Positions 17,601 through 25,779 are shown, counted from the stretch's first letter. The stretch: 64,000 bases of DNA from JAXMCK01 sp046349395 (GCA_046349395.1 JAXMCK010000006.1:827070-891069); one strand, 5' to 3'. Notes: generated from the letters alone by a model not told the origin. Translations and numbers: made by a program.

Positions 17601-18631
17601 GGTCCGAGATCGCGGAACAGGTCGACCTGCGCGGTGCTGGGCTCGGGTGCGTTGAGTCCCAGATGCTGCCAGGCGAGGCGGGTCAACATACGGCCGCGCG
17701 GCGTGCGCTGGAGCAGGCCCTGCTGGAGCATGAAGGGCTCCACCGTCTCTTCGAGCGTGTCCCGCTGCTCGGAGAGGGCGGCCGCCAGCGTCTCGATCCC
17801 GACGGGGCCGCCGCCATAGCCGCTGGCCATGATGCCGAGGTAACGGCGGTCGAGCGTGTCGAGGCCGAGGCTGTCGACCTGCAGCTCGGTCAGCGCCTCG
17901 CCGGCGAGGCGGGCATCGACCTTGCCGGTGCCGCGGACGGTGGCGAAGTCGCGCACACGTCGGAGAAGACGGGTGGCGACGCGGGGCGTGCCCCGGGCCC
18001 GGCTCGCGATCTCGTTCGCACCGTCGGGCAGCAGGTCGAAGGTGAGCAGGCGGGCCGCGCGCGAGACGATCGCCTCCAACTCGGCGACCTCGTAGAACTC
18101 GAGCCTGGAGATGATGCCGAACCGGTCGCGCAGCGGCGTGGTGAGAAGGCCGGTCCGGGTGGTGGCGCCGACAAGGGTGAAGGGGGGCAGGTCGAGCCGG
18201 ATCGAGCGGGCGGCCGGACCCTCGCCGATCATCAGGTCGAGCTGGAAATCCTCCATCGCCGGATAGAGGATCTCCTCGACCGCCGGCGAGAGGCGGTGGA
18301 TCTCGTCGATGAAGAGCACGTCGCGCGGCTGCAGGTTGGTCAAGAGGGCCGCGAGGTCGCCGGCGCGGACGATGATCGGCCCGCTCGTCATCCGAAAGCC
18401 GACGCCGAGCTCGGCCGCCACGATCTGCGCCAGCGTCGTCTTGCCGAGCCCGGGCGGGCCGGCGAAGAGCACGTGATCCAGCGCCTCGCTGCGGCCGCGG
18501 GCGGCGGCGATGAAGACGCCGAGATTGGCCCGCAGCTGGGCCTGGCCGATGAATTCGGCGAGGCGCTTCGGGCGCAGCGAGACGTCGCCGTCCTCTTTCG
18601 CCGCTTCGGGAGCCACCAGCCGATCGGTCAC
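17597..18631 (-). CDS. ruvB: Holliday junction branch migration helicase RuvB
   Basis: 344 residues from the GTG at 18631, coupled to ruvA by a GTGA overlap. It has SLRPKRLAEFIGQ, Walker A GPPGLGKT, Walker B VLFIDEIHRL, the arginine-finger region ATTRTGLLTTPLRDRFG and the C-terminal winged-helix segment with TPRGRMLTRLAW. RuvB forms hexamers that pump DNA through RuvA-bound junctions. Full length and standard. Confidence 0.98.
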   Translation of the reverse strand: MTDRLVAPEAAKEDGDVSLRPKRLAEFIGQAQLRANLGVFIAAARGRSEALDHVLFAGPPGLGKTTLAQIVAAELGVGFRMTSGPIIVRAGDLAALLTNLQPRDVLFIDEIHRLSPAVEEILYPAMEDFQLDLMIGEGPAARSIRLDLPPFTLVGATTRTGLLTTPLRDRFGIISRLEFYEVAELEAIVSRAARLLTFDLLPDGANEIASRARGTPRVATRLLRRVRDFATVRGTGKVDARLAGEALTELQVDSLGLDTLDRRYLGIMASGYGGGPVGIETLAAALSEQRDTLEETVEPFMLQQGLLQRTPRGRMLTRLAWQHLGLNAPEPSTAQVDLFRDLGP

Positions 18632-19230
18632 GGCGACAGCTCACGCAGGGATTCGCGTAAGACGGCGTCAACCGCGGCGCCTTCACCGAGTCGTGCCTGC
18701 ACCCTGCCGACGGCGGCGAACGCCTCGCTTCGGGCATAGCCGAGATTGACGAGCGCGGAGAGCGCCTCGGCTGCCGCCCCGTCGGCTGTTGCAACAGGCG
18801 GCACACCCAGCGAGATCGCGGTTGCGGCCGTGCCGACACGATCCTTCAACTCGGCCACGATACGGGCGGCCAGCTTGCCGCCGACGCCGTTGGCGCGGCT
18901 GATCGCGGCCTTGTCGCCGGCCACGATGGCGGTCGAGAGCGGTCCGGGCGGCAGGGTACCCAGGACGGAGAGGGCGACGCGGGCGCCCACGCCCTGCACG
19001 GTCTGCAGCAGCCTGAACCAGGTCCGTTCGGCGGGGTCGAGAAAGCCGAAGAGCTGCATGCTGTCGGTGCGGACCTGGAACTCGGTGTGGACCTCGACCG
19101 CCTCGCCGATCCGCGGGAAGCGCTGGAGTGTCGCCGGGGCGCAGTGGACGAGATAGCCGACGCCACCGACGTCGACGACCGCCGCGTCCTCGCTCACGGC
19201 GGCGACCCGGCCGCGGAGCAGGGCGATCAC
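18628..19230 (-). CDS. ruvA: Holliday junction branch migration protein RuvA
   Basis: 200 residues from the GTG at 19230. The N-terminal OB domain (MIALLRGRVAAVSEDAAVVDVGGVGY) is followed by two helix-hairpin-helix motifs (LLQTVQGVGARVALSVL and ANGVGGKLAARIVAELKD) and a C-terminal helical domain that contacts RuvB. It binds the four-way junction as a tetramer. Its start overlaps the ruvC stop as GTGA. Confidence 0.98.
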   Translation of the reverse strand: MIALLRGRVAAVSEDAAVVDVGGVGYLVHCAPATLQRFPRIGEAVEVHTEFQVRTDSMQLFGFLDPAERTWFRLLQTVQGVGARVALSVLGTLPPGPLSTAIVAGDKAAISRANGVGGKLAARIVAELKDRVGTAATAISLGVPPVATADGAAAEALSALVNLGYARSEAFAAVGRVQARLGEGAAVDAVLRESLRELSP

Positions 19231-19742
19231 GAGGCCACTCCGGCCTTGCGGGCCGCGGCGGCCACGAGGCTGCCGGTGGCGGCGACATGGGCGTGGCAGA
19301 TGGCGACGGCCAGCGCGTCCGTGGCGTCGAAGGCGAGCTCGCGGCAGCTCGGCAGCAGTACCTTCACCATGAGCGCCACCTGCTCCTTGCGGGCGGCACC
19401 GGTCCCCGTCACGGAGCGCTTCACCTGCTTCGAGGCGTATTCGGCGACCGGCAGGCCGGCGTGCGAGGCGGCCAGCAGCACCACGCCACGGGCATGGCCG
19501 AGCTTCAGCGAGCTCAGGGGGTTGCGGTTGACGACCGTCTCCTCGACCGCGGCGACGACCGCACCGCTGCCGGCGATCACGCCCGAGAGGCCCCGGTAGA
19601 GGTCGGCGAGGCGGTCGGCCAGGAGGTCGTCCGCGTCGCTGTGGACGACACCACCGTCGAGGAAGCGCAGGCCGCTGCCCTGGGCCTCGATCACGCCCCA
19701 GCCGGTGTGCCGGAGGCCCGGATCGAGCCCCAGGATCCGCAT
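19227..19742 (-). CDS. ruvC: Holliday junction endonuclease RuvC
   Basis: 171 residues. The four acidic catalytic residues line up with the E. coli set: Asp7 (RILGLDPGLRHTGWG), Glu67 (AAVEETVVN), and Asp139 and Asp142 (LAFDATDALAVA). It resolves junctions bound by RuvAB. The ATG at 19742 shares one base with the yebC stop (TGATG), so yebC-ruvC-ruvA-ruvB are tightly coupled. Confidence 0.98.
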   Translation of the reverse strand: MRILGLDPGLRHTGWGVIEAQGSGLRFLDGGVVHSDADDLLADRLADLYRGLSGVIAGSGAVVAAVEETVVNRNPLSSLKLGHARGVVLLAASHAGLPVAEYASKQVKRSVTGTGAARKEQVALMVKVLLPSCRELAFDATDALAVAICHAHVAATGSLVAAAARKAGVAS

Positions 19743-20488
19743 CAGCCGGCGAGCCGCGCCAGCACCGCGTCCGAGACTTCGAAATTGGCGACCACGCGCT
19801 GCACGTCGTCGCTCTCGTCGAGCGCTTCTAGCAGCTTCAGCAGCGACTCGGCGCGCTCGTCGTCGACCGGCACCATTGTCTGCGGCTTCCAGCTGAGGCT
19901 CGCCTGTTCCGGCGGGCCGAACCGCTCTTCGAGCGCGTCGCGCACGACACCGAGGTCGTCGGGCTCGCAGGTGATGTCGTGGCCCTCCTCGCCGCTCTCG
20001 CAGTCGGAGGCGCCGGCCTCGATCGCGGCCTCCAGCATCTGGTCGGCGGTGGCAGCGGCAGCGGGGTAGTGGATGCTGCCGACGCGGGTGAACTGGAAGC
20101 TGACGCTGTTCGTCTCGCCCAGCGCCCCGCCGTGCTTGCCGAACGTGGAGCGCACCTCGCTGGCCGTCCGGTTGCGGTTGTCGGTCAGCGCCTCGACGAT
20201 GATCGCGACACCACCCGGGCCATACCCTTCGTAGCGGATCTCGTCGTAGCTCTCGCCGTCGCCGCCCTGACCGCGCTTGATGGCCCGCTCGATATTGTCC
20301 TTCGGCATGTTGGCGGCCTTCGCCGCCTGGACTGCCGCGCGCAGGCGCGGATTGGCGGCGGGGTCGGGCAGGCCCGCCTTCGAGGCGACCTGGATCTCGC
20401 GCTGGAGGCGCGTGAACAGCTTCGCGCGGACAGCATCCTGCTTGCCCTTGCGATGCATGATGTTCTTGAACTGGGAATGACCGGCCAT
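19742..20488 (-). CDS. YebC/PmpR family regulatory protein
   Basis: 248 residues, full length: MAGHSQFKNIMHRKGKQD at the start, NMPKDNIERAIKRG, then YEGYGPGGVAIIVEALTDNRNRTASEVR. YebC proteins have been described as transcriptional regulators and, more recently, as ribosome-associated factors relieving stalls at proline runs (known for the family). The proline-rich TolA encoded in the same gene string would be one natural client, which is speculation. It leads the long ruv-tol string. Confidence 0.95.
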   Translation of the reverse strand: MAGHSQFKNIMHRKGKQDAVRAKLFTRLQREIQVASKAGLPDPAANPRLRAAVQAAKAANMPKDNIERAIKRGQGGDGESYDEIRYEGYGPGGVAIIVEALTDNRNRTASEVRSTFGKHGGALGETNSVSFQFTRVGSIHYPAAAATADQMLEAAIEAGASDCESGEEGHDITCEPDDLGVVRDALEERFGPPEQASLSWKPQTMVPVDDERAESLLKLLEALDESDDVQRVVANFEVSDAVLARLAG

Positions 20489-20524
20489 GGTCTCTGGCGA
20501 CTGCTCGAATTGCTCGGGGCGGCC

Positions 20525-20554
20525 GCTATAGCAGATACCTCCGACCGCCTGCCA
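20525..20554 (-). promoter_or_regulatory. promoter candidate for the yebC-ruv-tol string
   Basis: On the minus strand TGGCAG (20554-20549), an 18-base spacer, then TATAGC (20530-20525), ending 37 bases upstream of the yebC ATG. The -10 box is good, the -35 box weak. Confidence 0.35.
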
Positions 20555-20631
20555 GTCGGGCCGACCCCGTTTGCGATCCGTTAAGCCGTCGGCACTAGCC
20601 TCGCGCCAGCACGGCCCAAGGGACGCGACGC

Positions 20632-21018
20632 ATGCGGTCCGATGAGAACCCCGCCCCGAGCGACGCCGACCGTCGCCTTTTCAACCGCTATGCCAGCGGT
20701 CTCGATGCGGAGATCGTCGGCGACGATGAGACCTGGGTCGGGCAACTCGTCGACCTCTCGATCGGCGGGGCCTGCGTCCTCGTGCCTGTCGAGACGTCCG
20801 CCGCCCTCGTGCCCGGTCTGCAGGTCACGCTGCGATCGACCGCCTTCGGCCTCGACGAGGGGATGCCGGTCGTCGTGCGGAGGCGGGGAACCGACCGGGT
20901 GCACCTTGCCTTCGCCCAGGACACCGAAAGCGAGCACCGATTGGCGCTGTTTCTCCTCGGCAGCGTCGAGGTTCCACCAAGAGGCGACGAAGGCGCGTCG
21001 GAAGCGGACTCAAGATAA
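20632..21018 (+). CDS. PilZ domain-containing protein
   Basis: 128 residues with one PilZ domain. A basic RRLFNRY segment near residue 15 stands in for the usual RxxxR c-di-GMP motif, followed 25-30 residues later by DLSIGGACV, which fits the D/NxSxxG motif. The first arginine motif is RRLFNR, slightly off consensus, so c-di-GMP binding is likely but not certain. The gene stands alone, divergent from yebC, and is followed by an AT-rich non-coding stretch. No output domain is attached. Confidence 0.85.
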   Translation: MRSDENPAPSDADRRLFNRYASGLDAEIVGDDETWVGQLVDLSIGGACVLVPVETSAALVPGLQVTLRSTAFGLDEGMPVVVRRRGTDRVHLAFAQDTESEHRLALFLLGSVEVPPRGDEGASEADSR

Positions 21019-21394
21019 ATCAGAGTCTTAGCGGTTCATAGAATCCTATTGACTCTAAAGGGTTATTCCGGGAAGAATACATGCAACCGTCGGAGAATGG
21101 CCGAAGTTGCGCCGTCTCGCTGCCCCGTTAAGTCGAGACGCGGCTCTCTCTGACGATGCTCAGCTCTTTTCACAAAAACTTTAGAACAACAAAGAAGAGA
21201 ACTTGCCCCTCTTTTGCGCGTTTCCGGTCATGAACGCGGAGGCAATCTCTTTGTCGCCGTATCCCGAGTAATTCGCTAAAATTGTATTCGTTTTCTTGAC
21301 CGGTCTGTGGAGTTTTCGCCCGAGACGCGAGGCGGATACTCGAAACAGATTATTTTGGTGTTGCATTGTTCTGACAACTTGGTTAAGGTGCTCT
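21019..21394. other. AT-rich intergenic region without a convincing gene
   Basis: About 375 bases noticeably richer in A/T than everything around it (for example CACAAAAACTTTAG and CGCTAAAATTGTATTCG). A possible promoter, TTGACT at 21049-21054 with AAGAAT 18 bases on, is visible. No open frame here has the codon usage of the neighbouring genes. The composition suggests regulatory DNA or a remnant of transferred sequence; I cannot decide between them. Confidence 0.5.
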
Positions 21395-21462
21395 TCGTCA
21401 AGTCAGACGGTGCCTCCCTCCCTCATTGCCCCCGACCGGTTCGCCGCTCGGGGGCTCTCTTT
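21395..21462 (+). ncRNA. candidate small RNA with anti-Shine-Dalgarno CCTCCCTCCCT
   Basis: A plausible promoter (TTGCAT 21361-21366, 17 bases, TAAGGT 21384-21389) precedes roughly 68 bases that contain CCTCCCTCCCT, complementary to ribosome-binding sites, and end in a textbook intrinsic terminator. This promoter, C-rich loop and terminator layout resembles the CU-rich anti-SD small RNAs known from Alphaproteobacteria. It could instead be the leader and attenuator of the small gene at 21509. The start point is inferred. Confidence 0.35.
21427..21462 (+). terminator. intrinsic terminator
   Basis: A perfect 8-base stem, GCCCCCGA / TCGGGGGC, with a 12-base loop, followed directly by TCTCTTTT. 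It is the clearest Rho-independent terminator in the window. It lies 409 bases after the PilZ stop and 47 bases before the next start, so it most likely ends a short transcript of its own. Confidence 0.75.
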
Positions 21463-21508
21463 TAGCGAGGGCCCCGCGCAACGCGGCCTGCATCCGAGGA
21501 CTTCCCGC

Positions 21509-21754
21509 ATGACCGCTTCCACCCCGCTCCTTGAGCTCGATTGGCCCGTGTCACCGGTCGCCAACGACAATGTCGAAGCCCAGCAGCGGTGCGTGGTGCT
21601 GGAAGCGGACCTGCAGGCGCTGGAGCCCATGATCGGTGCTGCCGTCCTGGTCACGACGGCCTTCCGCCTGCGCGACGACGACGGGCTGGTGGCGAGCCTC
21701 CGTCATCTGACGGACGCGGTGGAGGCGTGGGAGACCCGCAACCGTCAGGACTGA
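21509..21754 (+). CDS. hypothetical protein, 81 residues
   Basis: ATG at 21509 opens MTASTPLLELDWPVSP; the protein is acidic with a probable amphipathic helix (EAQQRCVVLEADLQALEPM) and ends AVEAWETRNRQD. No recognised family. Its G/C-rich third positions match the neighbouring genes, which supports it being real, as does its position right after the terminator at 21427-21462. The frame is open further upstream, but across the terminator, so the 21509 start is preferred. It precedes hslV by about 100 bases. Confidence 0.5.
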   Translation: MTASTPLLELDWPVSPVANDNVEAQQRCVVLEADLQALEPMIGAAVLVTTAFRLRDDDGLVASLRHLTDAVEAWETRNRQD

Positions 21755-21760
21755 GGCGTA

Positions 21761-21784
21761 GCCCGGGTCGGCTTGAACCCGGGC
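21761..21784. repeat. REP-like palindrome after the small ORF
   Basis: GCCCGGGT and ACCCGGGC form a perfect 8-base stem around an 8-base loop, six bases after the stop at 21754. No U tract follows. It could end the small gene's transcript or be an extragenic palindromic element. Confidence 0.45.
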
Positions 21785-21795
21785 ATCCAGGGTCC

Positions 21796-21849
21796 CACAT
21801 GCGGCCGATCGGTGGCGTCCGGGCGAACCGGACACCCCGCCCGCATGTG
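21796..21849 (+). promoter_or_regulatory. structured leader abutting the hslV ribosome-binding site
   Basis: CACATGCGG (21796-21804) pairs perfectly with CCGCATGTG (21841-21849) and encloses a second hairpin, GTCCGG / CCGGAC around GCGAA. The outer arm ends on the first base of GAGG (21849-21852), the likely hslV ribosome site, five bases before the ATG. The structure could control hslV translation or serve as a protein-binding site. No CIRCE element is visible. Confidence 0.4.
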
Positions 21850-21856
21850 AGGACAA

Positions 21857-22408
21857 ATGGAGACCTCGCCGTCCTGGCACGGCACGACGATCCTGTCGGT
21901 GCGCCGTGGTCGGCAGGTGGTGCTGGCCGGCGACGGCCAGGTGAGCCTGCAGTCGACCGTCATCAAGCATAATGCCCGCAAGGTTCGCCGGATCGGCAGC
22001 GGCAACATCCTGGCCGGGTTCGCCGGCAGCACGGCCGATGCCTTCACCCTGCTGGAACGTCTCGAAGCGAAGCTGGAGCGTTTTCCGGGCCAGCTGACCC
22101 GGGCCTGTGTCGAGCTCGCGAAGGATTGGCGGACCGACCGCTATCTGCGGCGGCTGGAGGCGATGATGGCCGTCGCCGACGCCGAGGTTTCGCTCGTGCT
22201 GACGGGCAACGGCGACGTGCTGGAGCCCGAGGACGGGCTGATCGGCATCGGCTCCGGCGGCAGCTTCGCGTTGGCTGCGGCACGCGCCCTGATCGACATC
22301 GACGGGCTCAGTGCCGAGGACATCGCACGCAAGGCGATGCGGATCGCGGCCGACATCTGCGTCTACACCAACGACAACGTCATCATCGAGACGCTCGAGG
22401 CCCGATGA
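21857..22408 (+). CDS. hslV: ATP-dependent protease subunit HslV
   Basis: 183 residues. A nine-residue propeptide (METSPSWHG) precedes the catalytic Thr10 of TTILSVRRG, as in other alphaproteobacterial HslV. It also has VVLAGDGQVSLQ, the GSGGSFALAAARAL segment and the C-terminal IETLE region that contacts HslU. It forms the proteolytic double hexamer of HslUV, which degrades misfolded proteins under heat stress. Its stop overlaps the hslU start (ATGA). Confidence 0.97.
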   Translation: METSPSWHGTTILSVRRGRQVVLAGDGQVSLQSTVIKHNARKVRRIGSGNILAGFAGSTADAFTLLERLEAKLERFPGQLTRACVELAKDWRTDRYLRRLEAMMAVADAEVSLVLTGNGDVLEPEDGLIGIGSGGSFALAAARALIDIDGLSAEDIARKAMRIAADICVYTNDNVIIETLEAR

Positions 22409-23715
22409 CCGCCCTCACGCCACGCGAGATCGTCTCCGAACTCGACCGGTTCATCGTCGGCCAAGGGGCCGCGAAGAAGGCCGTCGCCCTCGCCTTGCGC
22501 AACCGCTGGCGCCGCCAGCAGCTGGACGAGGGCCTGCGCGACGAGGTGGTGCCGAAGAACATCCTGATGATCGGCCCGACGGGCTGCGGCAAGACCGAGA
22601 TCGCCCGCCGCCTGGCGCGACTGGCGCAGGCACCGTTCCTCAAGGTCGAGGCCACCAAGTTCACCGAGGTCGGCTATGTCGGCCGCGACGTCGAGAGCAT
22701 CGTCCGCGACCTCGTCGAGATCGCGCTCAAGCTGACGCGCGAGCGCCTGCGCAAGGAGGTCACCGCCCAGGCCGAGCTGAATGCCGAGGAGCGCGTGATC
22801 GACGCGCTGGTCGGCGGCACGGCCAGCAAGGAGACGCGCGAGAAGTTCCGCCGGATGCTGCGCGACGGGCAGCTCGCCGAGAAGGTGATCGAGATCGAGG
22901 TCCAGGACACCGGCGGTGGGCAGGTGCCCACCTTCGACATTCCCGGCATGCCCGGTGCGCAGATGGGCATGGTCAATCTCGGCGACATGCTGGGCAAGGC
23001 CTTCGGCCAGCGGACCAAGCGCAAGAAGCTGACCGTCGCCCAGAGCTACGAGATCCTGATGGCCGAGGAGAGCGACAAGCTTCTCGACCAGGAGCGGGTG
23101 ACGCGCGAGGCGCTGCAGGCGGCCGAGCAGAACGGCATCGTCTTCATCGACGAGATCGACAAGATCAGCGCCCGCGAGGGCCGGATGGGGGCCGATGTCA
23201 GCCGCGAGGGCGTGCAGCGCGACCTGCTGCCCTTGATCGAGGGCACCACCGTCACGACCAAGCATGGGGCGGTGAAGACCGATCATATCCTGTTCATCGC
23301 GAGCGGTGCCTTCCACCTCAGCAAGCCGTCCGACCTGCTGCCCGAGCTGCAGGGACGCCTGCCGATCCGGGTCGAGCTCGATCCACTCAGTCGCGACGAC
23401 CTCGCGCGCATCCTGGTCGAGCCCGAAGCCAGCCTCGTGAAGCAGTACGTGGCGCTTCTCGGCACCGAGGGCGTGCGGCTGGAGTTCGAGGAAGCAGGCA
23501 TCCAGGAGCTCGCGACGCTGGCGCACGACATCAACGGCAAGGTCGAGAACATCGGCGCCCGCCGGCTGCAGACCGTGCTCGAGAAGCTGCTGGAGGACGT
23601 CAGCTACGGTGCGTCGGACCGGGGCGGCGAGACCGTGACGGTCGATGCCGCCTATGTCCGCAAGCATGTCGGCGACCTCGTCGCCGGGGCCGATCTCAGC
23701 CGGTTCATCCTGTAG
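22405..23715 (+). CDS. hslU: HslUV unfoldase ATPase subunit HslU
   Basis: 436 residues from the ATG at 22405. It begins with LTPREIVSELDRFIVGQ, has Walker A GPTGCGKT (57-64), the pore-loop sequence TEVGYVGRDVES, the intermediate I-domain (about 110-240), Walker B IVFIDEIDK and sensor-2 region NIGARRLQTVLE. The C-terminus ends SRFIL, the tail that docks into HslV. It unfolds and feeds substrates to HslV. It is convergent with the nucleotidyltransferase-fold gene 5 bases downstream. Confidence 0.98.
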   Translation: MTALTPREIVSELDRFIVGQGAAKKAVALALRNRWRRQQLDEGLRDEVVPKNILMIGPTGCGKTEIARRLARLAQAPFLKVEATKFTEVGYVGRDVESIVRDLVEIALKLTRERLRKEVTAQAELNAEERVIDALVGGTASKETREKFRRMLRDGQLAEKVIEIEVQDTGGGQVPTFDIPGMPGAQMGMVNLGDMLGKAFGQRTKRKKLTVAQSYEILMAEESDKLLDQERVTREALQAAEQNGIVFIDEIDKISAREGRMGADVSREGVQRDLLPLIEGTTVTTKHGAVKTDHILFIASGAFHLSKPSDLLPELQGRLPIRVELDPLSRDDLARILVEPEASLVKQYVALLGTEGVRLEFEEAGIQELATLAHDINGKVENIGARRLQTVLEKLLEDVSYGASDRGGETVTVDAAYVRKHVGDLVAGADLSRFIL

Positions 23716-23720
23716 CGGAC

Positions 23721-24842
23721 CTACTCTCGAATCGGTCCTGTCACCGCTTCGAGCTGTGCCGCTGCTTCTGCTTCGAGACGGCGAACGCCCTGCTGCAGCG
23801 CTTTGCGCCAATGCGGGCCGCGCGCCATCGCATCGTCCCAGGCGTCGCGGAGCATGTCGGCCTGCCGGGTGGCGACAAGGGCCTGGATCAGGCTGCCGGC
23901 CTGGGCTGCGTCCTTCGCGGCCTTGAGGCGGCCGGCACCCGAACGGCGGCTGGCGACGATCAGCTTGTGCACGGCGTAGCGTTCCGGGGCCGGCACGTTC
24001 ACGGCGATGCCGGGGCCGTGCAGGACGACGGTCGGTACCTCGCCGTAGAGCAGATAGTCGAGAAAGCGCAGCGGCTGGGCACCCAGACCCGGGATCGAGG
24101 GTAGGGGCAGCAGGTCGTCGCCGCGCTCGTCCGAGCCCTGGTGCGGGGTCAGGAGCTCGACCCGGTAGCCGCGGGCGTTGCGCAGCGTGCTGCTGAGCAT
24201 GGGCGACTTCAACGATGGCACGGGGGTGAAGGTCGGGTCGACCTCCTGCAGCGTGTCGAGCAAGGGCTCGGCCGCGTCCTCCACACCGACGGCGATGGCG
24301 TGGAACTGGGCGATGTCGACGTCCTCGGTACGCATGGCGGCGGCCGGAAGATGCACGCCCAGCATGGCCGGGTAGCACTGATAGGCCACGGTGCCGACGA
24401 GGCAGGCGCGCAGGCGGAAGACGCCGGCCCGGGCGAGGGCGGCGATGATCTCGCCGGTGAAGGTATCGGGTGCCGGAAAGCCGGCGCGGCGGAGGGTGGA
24501 GACGAGCTGCCGGCGGCCACGGATGTCGGGCTGCAGGCTGCGATGGCGCTCGATCCGGGCGGTCAGTGCCGCCGTCGCCGGTCCGACATAGCGGACCCGG
24601 TCCTTGCCGGTCGCCCGGTTGTAGGCGCGATGGTACCAGTAATCGCGACCGTTCGTCGTCCGCAGCTCGAAGGTGCCGCCGGGCGGCAGGCCCTCGATCA
24701 GGCCGGCGTCCGAGACGCGCTCGGCAAGCTCGGCGAACAGAGTGACGAAGGCTGGATCGAAGGGCTCGGGCACGGGCGGCTTTGTGGAGTGAAAAGCGAT
24801 TTCCCTCCACAAGACCTTATCCTGCGATCCGCCCTCGCTCAA
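23721..24842 (-). CDS. GSU2403 family nucleotidyltransferase fold protein
   Basis: About 373 residues from a TTG at 24842; other starts downstream (for instance a GTG near PPVPEPF) are possible. The central part resembles a nucleotidyltransferase fold: LVGTVAYQCYPAM (about 155-170) followed by TEDVDIAQF, a DxD-type acidic pair. N-terminal features include ELRTTNGRDYWYHRAYN and KDRVRYVGPA. The family (NTP_transf_8 type) is uncharacterised; some nucleotidyltransferases of this fold act on tRNA or as toxins, but nothing here shows which. There is no HEPN partner next to it. Confidence 0.75.
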   Translation of the reverse strand: MSEGGSQDKVLWREIAFHSTKPPVPEPFDPAFVTLFAELAERVSDAGLIEGLPPGGTFELRTTNGRDYWYHRAYNRATGKDRVRYVGPATAALTARIERHRSLQPDIRGRRQLVSTLRRAGFPAPDTFTGEIIAALARAGVFRLRACLVGTVAYQCYPAMLGVHLPAAAMRTEDVDIAQFHAIAVGVEDAAEPLLDTLQEVDPTFTPVPSLKSPMLSSTLRNARGYRVELLTPHQGSDERGDDLLPLPSIPGLGAQPLRFLDYLLYGEVPTVVLHGPGIAVNVPAPERYAVHKLIVASRRSGAGRLKAAKDAAQAGSLIQALVATRQADMLRDAWDDAMARGPHWRKALQQGVRRLEAEAAAQLEAVTGPIRE

Positions 24843-24864
24843 CCAGCCTGTCGGCGCCGACTCG

Positions 24865-25743
24865 TCAGGCCTTGTGTTCGGCCCTTACCGCTACGACCGC
24901 TCCGCCCAGGATGAGGACGGCACCGGCGATCGTCGCCAGCGACGGCACCTCACCGAAGAAGACGAGGCCCAATAGCGTCGCCCAGACGAAGGCGGTGTAC
25001 TCGACGGAGCCCAGACGGCTGGCATCGGCGCGGCCATAGGCCCAGGCGAGGACGATGTGGCCGGCCGTGCCGAGCAGGCCGATCAGGGCGAACCAGAGCA
25101 GCAGGTTGCCGCTCACCGGGGTCCAGGACCAGACACCGAAGGGTGTCACGAGCAGCATCGCCGCGGCGTTCTGCAGGAAGACGATGGTCGGGATGCTGTC
25201 GCGGCCGGCACGCGCCTTCAGGCTCACCATCGAGATCGCATAGGAGCCGGCGGCGACGAGCGCCGCCAGCACGCCCCACACGGTGGAGGTACCCGACCGG
25301 TCGACCTCGCCCGCCAGCACGACGAGCACGCCGAGGAAGCCAAGGCCGATCGCCGCCCACACGCCGAGGCTCGGGCGCTCGTGCAGCGTCATCCGGGCGA
25401 GGAGGGCGATCATGATCGGCGCGGTGAATGTGAGCGCCAGGGTGACGACCAGTGGCAACGCCGACAGGGCGTAGAAGAAGCTGAAGGCCGTGGTGACGAT
25501 GGCGACGGCGCGCAGAAGATGGGCGCGCAGCACCTCGCCGCGGGGCAGGTGCGCATGGGCACCGAGGAACAAGGGCAGTGCGTAGGCGACGCCGAAGGCA
25601 TAGCGCAGGAAGACGATCTGCCAGGTCGGGACGTAGCCGGACACGGCCTTCACCGCCGCGTCCATGATCGACAGCAGGAAGACGCCGGCCATGGCCGCCA
25701 GCATGGGGGCCGCGGTGGGCGCCGCCTTGGTCGAAGTCTGCAC
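24865..25743 (-). CDS. DMT family (EamA) transporter
   Basis: 292 residues from the GTG at 25743. Ten hydrophobic segments form two EamA repeats; the first repeat has SIMDAAVKAVSGYVPTWQIVFLRY and the second ends FFGEVPSLATIAGAVLILGG. Exporters of this type move metabolites or amino acids; the substrate cannot be told. A hairpin (25755-25779) lies directly upstream of the start. The gene faces the same way as the ABC-dioxygenase operon upstream and is 97 bases from its last gene. Confidence 0.85.
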   Translation of the reverse strand: MQTSTKAAPTAAPMLAAMAGVFLLSIMDAAVKAVSGYVPTWQIVFLRYAFGVAYALPLFLGAHAHLPRGEVLRAHLLRAVAIVTTAFSFFYALSALPLVVTLALTFTAPIMIALLARMTLHERPSLGVWAAIGLGFLGVLVVLAGEVDRSGTSTVWGVLAALVAAGSYAISMVSLKARAGRDSIPTIVFLQNAAAMLLVTPFGVWSWTPVSGNLLLWFALIGLLGTAGHIVLAWAYGRADASRLGSVEYTAFVWATLLGLVFFGEVPSLATIAGAVLILGGAVVAVRAEHKA

Positions 25744-25754
25744 GATGCACCTGA

Positions 25755-25779
25755 CTGCCGATGCCGCCGCTATCGGCAG
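25755..25779. repeat. perfect hairpin between the dioxygenase operon and the DMT gene
   Basis: CTGCCGAT and ATCGGCAG form a perfect 8-base stem around a 9-base loop. On the minus strand it lies 61 bases after the dioxygenase stop and 11 bases before the DMT start, so it may be a Rho-dependent termination aid or a leader structure. Confidence 0.4.

Noticed and set aside
21181..21366. Leftward 61-codon frame in the AT-rich gap
   Set aside because: It has no ribosome site and no similarity that I recognise, and its base composition fits non-coding DNA. A real small protein cannot be fully excluded.
21796..21849. A heat-shock CIRCE element or a classical RNA thermometer before hslV
   Set aside because: The CIRCE consensus (TTAGCACTC-N9-GAGTGCTAA) is absent, and the stem is too GC-rich for a simple thermometer. 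Kept only as a structured leader.
22363..24810. Leftward open frame of 815 codons
   Set aside because: It is antisense to hslU and a frame shadow of the nucleotidyltransferase gene, with no recognisable domain.
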